DNA of 64,000 bases from Iodobacter sp025352645 (lineage in GTDB: Bacteria > Pseudomonadota > Gammaproteobacteria > Burkholderiales > Chitinibacteraceae). Positions 9,273 to 17,945 of this stretch are shown here, piece after piece. A program made the translations under genes and the position numbers. The stretch lies in assembly GCF_033446605.1 (NCBI RefSeq), contig NZ_JAWQUO010000010.1, positions 87,710-151,709 on the forward strand, given 5' to 3'. How positions within the stretch are numbered: position 1 is the stretch's first letter; each line of letters begins with the position of its first letter. The notes beneath the pieces are model-generated. The model made no database searches. It was not told the DNA's origin and was given only the letters and a program-made list of their open reading frames with translations.

Positions 9273-10571
9273 ATGAGTTTGCGTGTTCTTACCGGCATTA
9301 CCACCTCGGGTACACCCCATCTTGGCAACTATGTGGGGGCTATTCGCCCAGCCATTGTCGCCAGCCAAAGCACCGACACCGATTGCTTCTTTTTTATGGC
9401 GGATTACCACGCCCTAATCAAATGTGATGATCCGGCTAGGATTGAGCGCTCACGCCTAGAAATTGCCGCCACTTGGCTGGCTGCGGGCTTAGATCCAGAA
9501 CGCGTTACTTTTTATCGCCAAAGCGATGTTCCTGAAGTCACCGAACTAAACTGGCTATTGACCTGTGTAACGGCCAAAGGCCAAATGAACCGCGCCCACG
9601 CTTACAAGGCCAGCACGGATGTGAACGAAGCGGCGGGTGAAGATGCTGATGCAGGCATTACCATGGGTCTGTTTTGCTACCCAATTTTAATGGCCGCAGA
9701 CATCCTGCTATTTAACCCGCACAAAGTACCGGTAGGCCGCGATCAAATTCAGCATATTGAAATGACCCGTGATGTGGCCGCGCGCTTTAACCATCTATTT
9801 GGCCAAGGCAGCGATTTATTTGTCTTGCCTGAAGCGCATATCGAAGAGCACGTTGCCACCCTGCCCGGCCTAGATGGCCGCAAGATGAGCAAAAGTTACG
9901 ACAATACCATTCCACTATTTGAAGGCGGGGTAAAGGCGCTTAAAGACGCCATCGCAAAAATTGTGACCAATAGCCTGCTACCTGGCGAGCCCAAAGACCC
10001 AGACAACTCGCATTTAGTCACTATTTTTGAAGCCTTTGCCAGCAGCGCAGAAACCGCCCAATTTAAAGACGAATTACGCGCAGGCCTTAGCTGGGGCGAG
10101 GCAAAAAAACGCCTGCTCGATTTAATCGAACGCGATATTGCGCCAATGCGTGAGCGCTATGAAGCGCTGATGGCGCACCCAGAAGAAATTGAAGCGCTAT
10201 TACAAACTGGGGCGGCCAAAGCCCGCGCCACCGCCGCACCATTATTAAAAAAAGTACGCGAGTCCCTTGGCCTGCGCCCGATGCAAGCCATTGCCGTGCC
10301 CGCTGCAAAAGCCGAAAAGAAAGCCGCCTTGCCTTTGTTTAAGCAGTTCCGCTTAGACGATGGGCTGTTTTACTTTAACTTTATCGCCAGTGATGGCCGC
10401 GTGTTATTGCAAAGCCAAGGCTTTAGCCAAGGCCGAGAAGCGGGCTTATGGATTGCAAAAATTAAAAACGAAGGGGTGGCGGCACTAGAAAGCAATACCC
10501 CCATCGCCTTGGGTGAAGGTGTTGCCTTAAGCGATGTGGCTGATGCTTTAATGGTTTTATTGGCAGATTAA
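9273..10571 (+). CDS. trpS: Tryptophanyl-tRNA synthetase with C-terminal extension
   Basis: A class I synthetase charging tRNA-Trp in the cytoplasm. The HIGH-type motif is PHLGN at residues 15-19 and the KMSKS loop is at 204-208. The chosen ATG at 9273 has an AGGAAA ribosome site; a TTG seven codons upstream is less likely. At 432 residues it is about 100 longer than the usual 330-residue bacterial enzyme. The extra C-terminus, from about residue 340, contains FYFNFIASDGRVLLQSQGF, which resembles the DUF1508 (YegP-like) fold. Long forms of this kind occur in betaproteobacteria; the role of the tail is unknown to me. Confidence 0.93.
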   Translation: MSLRVLTGITTSGTPHLGNYVGAIRPAIVASQSTDTDCFFFMADYHALIKCDDPARIERSRLEIAATWLAAGLDPERVTFYRQSDVPEVTELNWLLTCVTAKGQMNRAHAYKASTDVNEAAGEDADAGITMGLFCYPILMAADILLFNPHKVPVGRDQIQHIEMTRDVAARFNHLFGQGSDLFVLPEAHIEEHVATLPGLDGRKMSKSYDNTIPLFEGGVKALKDAIAKIVTNSLLPGEPKDPDNSHLVTIFEAFASSAETAQFKDELRAGLSWGEAKKRLLDLIERDIAPMRERYEALMAHPEEIEALLQTGAAKARATAAPLLKKVRESLGLRPMQAIAVPAAKAEKKAALPLFKQFRLDDGLFYFNFIASDGRVLLQSQGFSQGREAGLWIAKIKNEGVAALESNTPIALGEGVALSDVADALMVLLAD

Positions 10572-10640
10572 GTACGTTTTACGGAACTACATTACCGCAG
10601 CGCATAAAAACTGCATTCTTGCCGTAAAAAACCAGGATAT

Positions 10641-10730
10641 CGTAGGGCGGGTGAAACCCGCATTTTTTCAACGTCGATCAAAGGTTGTACCCGCCCTACC
10701 AATGGCATATTGCTTAAGTTGATAGGATTG
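10641..10730. repeat. Composite repeat of family B, copy 3
   Basis: GTAGGGCGGGTGAAACCCGC begins at 10642 and a degenerate right arm ACCCGCCCTAC ends near 10699. The right outer segment GGCATATTGCTTAAGTTGATAGGATTG matches copy 2. It lies downstream of trpS. Confidence 0.78.
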
Positions 10731-10739
10731 GGGGGGGGG
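10730..10739. repeat. Homopolymeric tract of ten G
   Basis: Ten consecutive G directly abut the right end of repeat B copy 3. It is intergenic, so length change would not alter a protein. Confidence 0.8.
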
Positions 10740-10803
10740 CTGCCTGCTGCTCCCCTACAATAGTTTTTGGGCATTACGGCAACGTTTTATGCTTAACAAA
10801 CAA

Positions 10804-10846
10804 AACGCCCCAAAAGCATGAACAAAAGTTCAGCGGTTGGGGCGTT
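10804..10846 (-). terminator. Terminator hairpin for the DUF5666-type lipoprotein gene
   Basis: AACGCCCCAA (10804-10813) pairs with TTGGGGCGTT (10837-10846). A smaller GAAC/GTTC hairpin sits in the loop. On the minus strand the stem is followed by TTTGTTTG, 22 bases after the minus-strand gene end. Confidence 0.75.
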
Positions 10847-10867
10847 GTTCATTACGGTTAAATAGAC

Positions 10868-12793
10868 TTAATCTTCAAATGAAATCTGCGTAGCAATCAA
10901 TACGCCATTTGTAAGCGTTCCTTTCACCGTGACTAGGCGGCCATTGCCTACATTTGCCGTTTTGCCGCTTTTGATTTCGGCTTTACTGGCGTTCACTTTT
11001 TGCCCCGCCACTTTAAAATCACTAGCCGAAACTAAGTCACTAATTGGGCCTTTTATTTCTAAAACATTTGCTACGGTGACGCGCCCTTTTATCTCGATTT
11101 TTTGAGCGCTTATTTTATCGCCACTCTTTAGTGCAGTCACTTCAACAGCCACCCCATTTACCACACTGTCTAGCGCGCCACCATCAATAGGCGTGGTTGT
11201 ACCCCACAACACAATGACGCCATTGAGCTTGAACTGCGTTGCCGTTACGCCACTTAGCACCCCTGCAAGCTTAATAGGCGGTGCAATTTTTGCCGGTAGC
11301 TTAACTTCTTTAACAATAAGTACATCAGCCAATATCTCGCCACGCACTACCACTTTGCTACCATTTACAAAATCAGTCTTACTAGCAGCCACATCCGAAC
11401 CTTGCATACCGTATTCCGTTTTATCATTGACTTGCAACATTAGCTTTATGCCGATCAAAGTAAATTTACCGGTTTTGGCATCAAGGTCTTTAACTTCACC
11501 TGTAATCGTCCGAATACCTACACTTGCCGTCTGACTGGCGTTTGGAGCCGTCGTTACAGGCGGTGGCGTATCGATTTTTAGCGTTTTGGCCAAGACGGTG
11601 CCATTAGCTACGCTACCCTGCACTTTCACCAGTACGCCATTAGCTAAGTTATCCGCGGCTCCGCCATCAAAAGTCGCCGCGCTTGCATCAACCAATACCC
11701 CTCGTACCTTAAAGCTAGCTAAGGAAACAAAATCGGTGACCACGCCATTTAGCTCAACCTTGGCGTCTACACTATCTTTAACAAACTTCACATTGGCTGC
11801 GACCAGTTTATTGGTCTGCCAAACGCCACCCACGCGTACTGGTTTACCATTGGCTAGATCAGTGACTACGCCGCTTTCAAACTTAGATTTACTCGCGTCC
11901 ACCATCACTTCGCCTAATTTAAAGCTCAGTGTTTTACTATCTAAGCCAGCAATCAAACCACCAATTTGCATTTTTAGGCCATCACCGGCTTGCGGTTTTC
12001 TTACCTTCAAAGCTTTAGCATTCATGACGCTGGCAGCGCTAATGGCTTGGTCACTCCACGCGGCGATCAACTGACCGTTTTCTAACACCACGCCATCTGG
12101 ACGCAATTTTGCGTTAGTAAAGTCAATTTTTAAGCCGCCCACCAACAATGTTTTAGCCGTATTGTCAAGCTGGCTCACTATCCCTACTACACGCACCATT
12201 AAGGCACTGCTAGGGTCTTTGCGCTCAATCCGCGTGGCCACAATCACGCTGGCGCCATCACGGCTACCATGCACTTCAACCACATCACCGACTAGCAAAT
12301 CAGCCAGCACCGAGGCCCCCTCAAATACGGTTGGCGCTGCGGCATCGCTTGAGACACGGATAGTTTGCCCTGCTAATTTGAAACCAACACCCGCTTGTAA
12401 TTCTGTAATTTTGCCGTAAACCTCTGGCAGAGCGGTGAGCGTTTTGATTTTATCATCGCTGCCTTGGTCAGATTCCACCTTCATGCCCAGCTTGATATCA
12501 TTGCTGGTACCCGTGCTGATGACGGAAGGATCTTGCTCCACCTTAAAGCTGGCATTGCTATCGTCTAAGGTATTGCCATCAACAATTACACTTCCAAAGC
12601 CCGTCACCGTGCCTTGAGCATAAGCACCGCCGCTAGGTGCTGGAGTGGGTGTTGGCACTGCGGTGGGGATGCTCGTTGGCGTAACAGCTACGGATGTAGA
12701 CGGTGTTGAGCTACTACCACTCCCTCCACCGCAAGCGTACAAACCAAGACTGACGGCAACTGCAATAAGACAAAGCTTTAAGCGCTGATCCAC
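10868..12793 (-). CDS. Large repeat-containing lipoprotein (DUF5666-like modules)
   Basis: A 641-residue exported lipoprotein. The signal peptide ends in LYAC with Cys21 as the lipid-bearing residue, followed by a low-complexity Ser/Thr/Pro linker to about residue 55. The rest is about eight tandem modules of 60-80 residues, each opening with a pattern like V-x-G-x-V-x-x-L/F and ending with VRG/VKV, as in DUF5666 proteins (examples: VYGKITEL, VVGIVSQL, ITGEVKDLD, IKGPISDLV). It has only the lipobox cysteine apart from one in the signal peptide. Function is unknown; the architecture suggests a surface or periplasmic beta-barrel-like repeat protein. It is monocistronic. Confidence 0.8.
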   Translation of the reverse strand: MDQRLKLCLIAVAVSLGLYACGGGSGSSSTPSTSVAVTPTSIPTAVPTPTPAPSGGAYAQGTVTGFGSVIVDGNTLDDSNASFKVEQDPSVISTGTSNDIKLGMKVESDQGSDDKIKTLTALPEVYGKITELQAGVGFKLAGQTIRVSSDAAAPTVFEGASVLADLLVGDVVEVHGSRDGASVIVATRIERKDPSSALMVRVVGIVSQLDNTAKTLLVGGLKIDFTNAKLRPDGVVLENGQLIAAWSDQAISAASVMNAKALKVRKPQAGDGLKMQIGGLIAGLDSKTLSFKLGEVMVDASKSKFESGVVTDLANGKPVRVGGVWQTNKLVAANVKFVKDSVDAKVELNGVVTDFVSLASFKVRGVLVDASAATFDGGAADNLANGVLVKVQGSVANGTVLAKTLKIDTPPPVTTAPNASQTASVGIRTITGEVKDLDAKTGKFTLIGIKLMLQVNDKTEYGMQGSDVAASKTDFVNGSKVVVRGEILADVLIVKEVKLPAKIAPPIKLAGVLSGVTATQFKLNGVIVLWGTTTPIDGGALDSVVNGVAVEVTALKSGDKISAQKIEIKGRVTVANVLEIKGPISDLVSASDFKVAGQKVNASKAEIKSGKTANVGNGRLVTVKGTLTNGVLIATQISFED

Positions 12794-12918
12794 GGTTCAC
12801 TCCCTAATAAGTCTCGCATCAGTTTGATGTGCTTATGGGATTGTGGTGGGCTTTCAGTGCTGACAAGAAGACTTACTCATGATTCAGCGATAAGCGGGCA
12901 GGGTTTGCTATTTAAAGT

Positions 12919-12942
12919 AGAGGCACGGCATGCCATGCCTCT
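12919..12942. terminator. Palindrome downstream of the first RND operon
   Basis: AGAGGCACGGCA/TGCCATGCCTCT is a 24-base palindrome with one mismatched pair, 44 bases past the end of the minus-strand outer-membrane-factor gene. No strong T run follows on the minus strand, so termination is only possible. Confidence 0.4.
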
Positions 12943-12985
12943 ATATGCATCATTTAAGCATGATGGTTTGTAAGGCCACCTATGC

Positions 12986-14335
12986 TTACCTTCCTCCCAA
13001 AGCCTTAAACGCTTGAGCCGATACCGCAAGGCGGGCGCGGCGGGTTTCGATCAAAGCTTGGCTGGCGGCGTAAAACTCACGCTGCGCATCCAGCACCTCT
13101 AAATAGCCTGATAAGCCCGAGGCATAGCGCGCTTCGGCAAGCTTTAAACGCTGGCCTTGGCGATCTGCCAGCTTTTGCTGTGCGGCAAGCTGCTCTACCA
13201 GCCAGCCTTGATCAGATAACACATCGGCCACGTCTTTAAAGGCCAGCTGAATGGTTTTTTCGTACTCCGCCACAGCGATCACCTTGCGTGCAGCAGCAAC
13301 ATCTGCCCCAGCGCTTAAGCGGCCACCGTCAAAAATCGGCAGGCTGATTTGGGGTAAAAAACTCCAAGCGCGGTTGCCGCCGGAGAACAAATCGCCCAAT
13401 TCATCGCTCATCACGCCAGCGCTACCCATAAGGGTAACTTTTGGGAAGAATGCGGCACGGGCAGCGCCAATATTGGCGTTAGCCGCTACTAGCTTTTGCT
13501 CTGCGGCCCGCACATCAGGGCGATCAAGCAGCACTGCCGAGCTTAAGCCACTAGGTAATGCAAACACCTCCGCATTTAAGTTTACCTCGGGCAAGCTTAC
13601 AGCCTCACCCACCAGCAGAGTCAGTGCGTTCTGTGCGTTAACGGCCTGACGGCTTAAAGCAGCTTTATCGCTTAAGGCGCTGTCTTGTGCGGCCTCTGCC
13701 TGCAAGAGATCTAAGCGATTAGCCACGCCCACATCCACGCGGCGTTTCACCACACGGGCACTTTCCTGACGCGCTGTAGCGGTTTGCTCGGCTAAGCGGC
13801 TGCGTGCATTTAAGGCTTGCGCAAGGTAATAACTATTGGCCACATCGGCAATCAGCGCACTGCGCACCGATTGCTGCGCTTCTTCGCTGGCTAAGTAATT
13901 GGCCTTGGCCGCTTCGCTTAAACGACGCACCCGCCCCCAGAAATCCACCTCATAAGACAGCAAAGCCAAGTTGGCTTCATAACGGCGGCTGATATCTACA
14001 TCTGGATTGCTACGGCTGGTGCTACCAGAGCCATTCGCACTCACCGACGGCAATAAATCCGCCTTCTGAATACCGTACAGCGCCCGTGCTTCTTCGATTC
14101 TGGCCGTGGCAATTTTTAGATCGCGGTTATTGGCTAAAGCTTTATCTATCACCGGCTTTAAGGCTGGATCTAGAAAATAGCTATTCCACTCTGGCGTACT
14201 GAGATCCTGCGGCTGGCTACCTACGGCACTGGCCACAGGGGCCGCAGGGCGGACGTAATCCGGCCCCATGGCGCAAGCGCCCAATGCAAAGCTCATCGCA
14301 AGCAGCATGGTCTTAGACATTAATTGTTTTTTCAT
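12986..14335 (-). CDS. RND efflux outer-membrane factor lipoprotein (NodT/OprM family), system 1
   Basis: A 449-residue TolC-like channel subunit. The signal peptide ends at LGAC with Cys21 lipidated. Family hallmarks are YVRP after the lipobox, the two repeated coiled-coil halves with EARALYGIQKADLLPSVSANG and GAARAAFFPKVTLMGSAG, and the closing YLEVLDAQREFYAASQAL. It is the last gene of a minus-strand set (tetR, adaptor, pump, this gene). A gap of 254 bases containing a repeat separates it from the pump gene, so it may be read by extension of the same transcript. Confidence 0.9.
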   Translation of the reverse strand: MKKQLMSKTMLLAMSFALGACAMGPDYVRPAAPVASAVGSQPQDLSTPEWNSYFLDPALKPVIDKALANNRDLKIATARIEEARALYGIQKADLLPSVSANGSGSTSRSNPDVDISRRYEANLALLSYEVDFWGRVRRLSEAAKANYLASEEAQQSVRSALIADVANSYYLAQALNARSRLAEQTATARQESARVVKRRVDVGVANRLDLLQAEAAQDSALSDKAALSRQAVNAQNALTLLVGEAVSLPEVNLNAEVFALPSGLSSAVLLDRPDVRAAEQKLVAANANIGAARAAFFPKVTLMGSAGVMSDELGDLFSGGNRAWSFLPQISLPIFDGGRLSAGADVAAARKVIAVAEYEKTIQLAFKDVADVLSDQGWLVEQLAAQQKLADRQGQRLKLAEARYASGLSGYLEVLDAQREFYAASQALIETRRARLAVSAQAFKALGGR

Positions 14336-14471
14336 CCGTTTTTTTACCTATTGGTTCGCGTCATTATGCGAAGAGTGTCATGCCGCTCTTCGAACACCGG
14401 CAAGTCAATTAACCACCTGATTAGCGGGATAGCTCAGCAAAAATCATTTCAAACTTTAAATGCATGAAGAT

Positions 14472-14553
14472 CGTCATTCCCGAATGTTTTTAATCGGGGA
14501 TACAGAGGTTTTGAGCGCCACAAGACTGGATTCCCGCCTTCGCGGGAATGACG
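14472..14553. repeat. ATTCCCG-type inverted repeat (family C)
   Basis: CGTCATTCCCG at 14472-14482 is mirrored by CGGGAATGACG at 14543-14553, and an inner hairpin ATTCCCGC/GCGGGAAT occupies 14530-14549. It resembles the ATTCCC-N-GGGAAT repeats known from Neisseria (dRS3-like). It sits between the outer-membrane-factor and pump genes. Confidence 0.7.
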
Positions 14554-14589
14554 GTTCAATAATAAGCCGAGCTAAACCACTCATCAGGA

Positions 14590-17500
14590 TTAACGATGGT
14601 CATCCGCGATTTCATCTGTGCGCACCACTTCTTTTTCTGGGAAGAAGCGACGCACCACCACAAAGAACACCGGCACGAGGAATACCGCAAATACCGTAGC
14701 AGTAATCATCCCCCCCATCACCCCAGTACCAATGGCGCGGCGGCTGGCCGCCCCAGCACCGGTACTCATGGCCAGCGGCAATACACCGGCAATAAAGGCA
14801 AAGGACGTCATCAGAATCGGACGGAAGCGTAAGCGGCAGGCTTCCATCGTGGCATCAACCACACTCATGCCTTGGCGTTGCAGATCACGGGCGAATTCAA
14901 TAATCAGAATTGCGTTCTTTGCGGACAAACCAATAATGGCAATCAGCCCCACCTTAAAGTACACATCGTCTGGTAGGCCACGCAGTGTCATGGCGGCCAC
15001 CGCGCCAAAAATACCCAGCGGCACCACCCACAGCACGGCAAACGGAATCGACCAGCTTTCATACAACGCAGCAAGGCATAAGAAAACAATCAGGATAGAC
15101 AAGCCAAATAGGAACGGCGCTTGCGAACCAGACAGTCTTTCTTCAAACGAAGTGCCCGACCATTCAAAACCTACGCCTGCTGGCAATTGCTTAGCCATGG
15201 CTTCCATTGCATCCATGGCCTCGCCCGAGCTTTTGCCAGGGGCTGGGCCGCCAGAGATCTTGAACGCAGGCAAGCCGTTATAGCGATCCAGCGCAGAAGC
15301 ACCTGCCTGCCATTTAGCCACGGCAATTTCTGATAGCGGCACTAAATTACCCGCCCGCGTTTTAAGCTGCAGCTTGAGCAAATCATCTGGCGAAAGACGG
15401 CTTTCTGGCGTGGCCTGCATCAGTACACGCAAAATACGGCCTTCACGCACAAAGTCATTCACATAGGCCGAGCCTAGTGAAATAGCCAGCGTGTTGTTCA
15501 GCTCAGTCATATCAATACCCAGCTGACTGGCTTTTTCTTTATTAACATCCAGCAGCAGCTGCTGACCTGGCTCCTGACCATCAGGGCGAACCCCAGCCAA
15601 AGCTTTATTTTGCGCGGCCATGCCCAGCAACATATTGCGTGCTTCATAAAGGCGATCACGGCCCAAACCGGCACGATCTTGCAGGCGGAAATCGAATCCA
15701 CCCACCGAGGCCAATTCAGGAATTGGCGGCACATTGGTGGCAAAAGAGAACGCTTGCTTAATGCGGAACAACATCATATTGGCGCGTTGCACCACGGCTG
15801 CAACCTGATCATCCGGCTTAGGACGATCTTTCCAGTCTTTTAAGGTGACAAAGGCCAGTGCTGCATTTTGGCCACGACCAAAGAAGCTGAAACCCACAAT
15901 CGCAATCACGCGATCGACTTCTGGCTGCTTCACAAAGTGCGTTTCAATTTGCTCAACGATTTCCAGCGTACGCTCACGCGTCGCGCCAGCAGGCAATTGC
16001 ACCACACTAATAAAGTAACCTTGGTCTTCGTCAGGCAAGAAAGACGTAGGCAAGCGCGACATCAACCAGCCGGTAGATGCCAGAATCAAAGCAAAAAACA
16101 ACAAGGACAAACCCGTCTTACGAATGCATGTACCTACCCAGCCCTGATAGCGCAAGGTTAAAGCGGCAAACTTGCGATTAAACCAACCTAAAAAGCCTTT
16201 GGTGCCGTGATGCTCGCCCTTTTTCAGTGGCTTCAAGAAAGTAGCGCACAAAGCCGGTGTTAAGGTTAAAGCCATCAGCGCCGAAAAGAACATCGTCAGC
16301 ACCAAGGTGACCGAGAACTGGCGATAAATCGCGCCCACTGCACCTGAGAAAAACGCCATCGGCACAAACACGGCGGTCAGTACCAAAGTAATGGCGATGA
16401 TCGGGCCGATAATCTGCCCCATGGCTTTTTGCGTGGCTTCGCGTGGCGCAAGCCCCTCTTCCGTCATGATCCGTTCGACGTTTTCGATCACCACAATGGC
16501 ATCATCAACCAAGATACCAATCGCCAATACCATGGCAAACATGGTCAGCACATTGATGGAGTAACCAAACAGCTGCAAACCCACCAAAGCACCCAAGAGC
16601 GCAATTGGCACAACAATCGTCGGAATCAGCGTGGCGCGGATATTACCTAGGAATAGGTACATCACAATAAACACCAAACCAATCGCTTCAACCAGCGTGG
16701 TCAATACTTCCTTGATCGAAACATCCACAAACTTAGAGGTATCGTAAGGCACTTCAACGGCAATGCCCTTAGGGAAGAACTTAGACAACTCGTCTAGCTT
16801 GGCTTTTACTGCCTTGGCTGTTTCGAGCGCATTGCCATCGGGGGAGAGCTTAATCCCGATCGCCGCAATACTCTTACCATTTAAACGCGCCAATACGCTG
16901 TAATCGGATGCGCCCAGCTCAACTTTGGCCACATCTTTTAAGCGTAATTGCGAGCCGTTTTTGCCATCGCGCAGCACGATATTGCCAAACTGCTCTGCGG
17001 TTAAGTAGCGGCCTTGCGTGACCACCGTTGCGGTAAATTGCTGGCCTGCAGGGGCTGGTAGCTGGCCAATTTCACCCGTTGCCAATTGCACGTTTTGCGC
17101 GCGCACGGCGGCTAAGGCTTCTGAGGCGGACATCTTAAAGCCAGCCAATTTAGCCGGATCAAGCCAAATACGCATCGCATATTCAGAGCCAAACAACATC
17201 GCCTCACCCACACCCGGCACACGGCGAATGGAATCAATCACGCTAGAATTCACATAACTGCCCAGTGCCACATTGTCGTAGCTACCATCTGGCGACAACA
17301 GCGTGACAAACATCAGGTAATTACTACGGGATTTAACCACCTGCACGCCTTGTTGGCGTACTTCACTAGGCAAACGCGCTTCAACCCGTTTCACACGGTT
17401 TTGCGCTTCTACCGAGGCGATATCCAAATCTGTACCTGGCTTAAACGTCAGCGTAATCGCCATATTACCGGCGCTATCGCTATTGGAGCTCATATACTGC

Positions 17501-17727
17501 ATGTTCTCCAAACCGTTCATTTCTTGTTCAATCAGCGCGGTTACGGTTTCTTCCATCACCTGCGCGCTTGCGCCGGGGTAAGTTGCGTTAATGGTTAAAG
17601 CGGGCGGAGCCACTTCGGGGTATTGAGAGATCGGCAGGCTTTTGAAAGCCAGCAAACCTGCCAAAATAATAATAATGGCGATCACCCAAGCAAATACCGG
17701 GCGATCGATAAAAAATCGAGCAAACAT
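14590..17727 (-). CDS. RND efflux inner-membrane pump (AcrB/MexB family), system 1
   Basis: A 1045-residue proton-driven multidrug pump. The N-terminus MFARFFIDRPVFAWVIAIII is the canonical HAE1 start, which decides the start at 17727 over an upstream ATG at 17811; an AGGAG ribosome site precedes it. The proton-relay pair in VDDAIVVIENVERI (transmembrane helix 4) and the porter-domain QYPEVAPP motif are present. Twelve helices and two large periplasmic loops match AcrB in length. It works with the adaptor and channel on either side in the same minus-strand group. Substrates are not predictable from sequence. Confidence 0.95.
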   Translation of the reverse strand: MFARFFIDRPVFAWVIAIIIILAGLLAFKSLPISQYPEVAPPALTINATYPGASAQVMEETVTALIEQEMNGLENMQYMSSNSDSAGNMAITLTFKPGTDLDIASVEAQNRVKRVEARLPSEVRQQGVQVVKSRSNYLMFVTLLSPDGSYDNVALGSYVNSSVIDSIRRVPGVGEAMLFGSEYAMRIWLDPAKLAGFKMSASEALAAVRAQNVQLATGEIGQLPAPAGQQFTATVVTQGRYLTAEQFGNIVLRDGKNGSQLRLKDVAKVELGASDYSVLARLNGKSIAAIGIKLSPDGNALETAKAVKAKLDELSKFFPKGIAVEVPYDTSKFVDVSIKEVLTTLVEAIGLVFIVMYLFLGNIRATLIPTIVVPIALLGALVGLQLFGYSINVLTMFAMVLAIGILVDDAIVVIENVERIMTEEGLAPREATQKAMGQIIGPIIAITLVLTAVFVPMAFFSGAVGAIYRQFSVTLVLTMFFSALMALTLTPALCATFLKPLKKGEHHGTKGFLGWFNRKFAALTLRYQGWVGTCIRKTGLSLLFFALILASTGWLMSRLPTSFLPDEDQGYFISVVQLPAGATRERTLEIVEQIETHFVKQPEVDRVIAIVGFSFFGRGQNAALAFVTLKDWKDRPKPDDQVAAVVQRANMMLFRIKQAFSFATNVPPIPELASVGGFDFRLQDRAGLGRDRLYEARNMLLGMAAQNKALAGVRPDGQEPGQQLLLDVNKEKASQLGIDMTELNNTLAISLGSAYVNDFVREGRILRVLMQATPESRLSPDDLLKLQLKTRAGNLVPLSEIAVAKWQAGASALDRYNGLPAFKISGGPAPGKSSGEAMDAMEAMAKQLPAGVGFEWSGTSFEERLSGSQAPFLFGLSILIVFLCLAALYESWSIPFAVLWVVPLGIFGAVAAMTLRGLPDDVYFKVGLIAIIGLSAKNAILIIEFARDLQRQGMSVVDATMEACRLRFRPILMTSFAFIAGVLPLAMSTGAGAASRRAIGTGVMGGMITATVFAVFLVPVFFVVVRRFFPEKEVVRTDEIADDHR

Positions 17728-17761
17728 AAACTCTCCTAATGCAGCACAGTAAGACTCCACC

Positions 17762-17893
17762 CAAAACCCAAATCTCAAAACACGGAGGGCACAGAGAGCA
17801 CGGAGTTTCACGGAGAAAACCTTATTTCCTTGTTTTTCCTCCGTGGCCCTCCGTCTTCTCCTTTTACTCTGTGGTTTAAGATTTGGGTTTTAG
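17762..17893. repeat. Long imperfect inverted repeat, family A, copy 2
   Basis: Left arm AAAACCCAAATCTCAAAACACGGAG and right arm TTTAAGATTTGGGTTTTAG enclose CACGGAG words and their complements CTCCGTG. It lies between the pump and adaptor genes of efflux system 1, so it is transcribed with them and could form a long hairpin in the mRNA. Confidence 0.78.
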
Positions 17894-17945
17894 CATGGCG
17901 TACTGCGGTGGACTACTCGTGACGCCTAAGCATCATCAGTAGCAG

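Noticed and set aside
11586..12074. Plus-strand frame of 162 codons opposite the DUF5666-type lipoprotein
   Set aside because: Thr/Leu/Ser-rich shadow of the repeat-containing gene with no start signals.
14618..15283. Long plus-strand frame (221 codons) opposite the first RND pump gene
   Set aside because: It is antisense to a strongly conserved pump gene, has no ribosome site and its translation is low-complexity Arg/Ser/Pro-rich, typical of a shadow frame.
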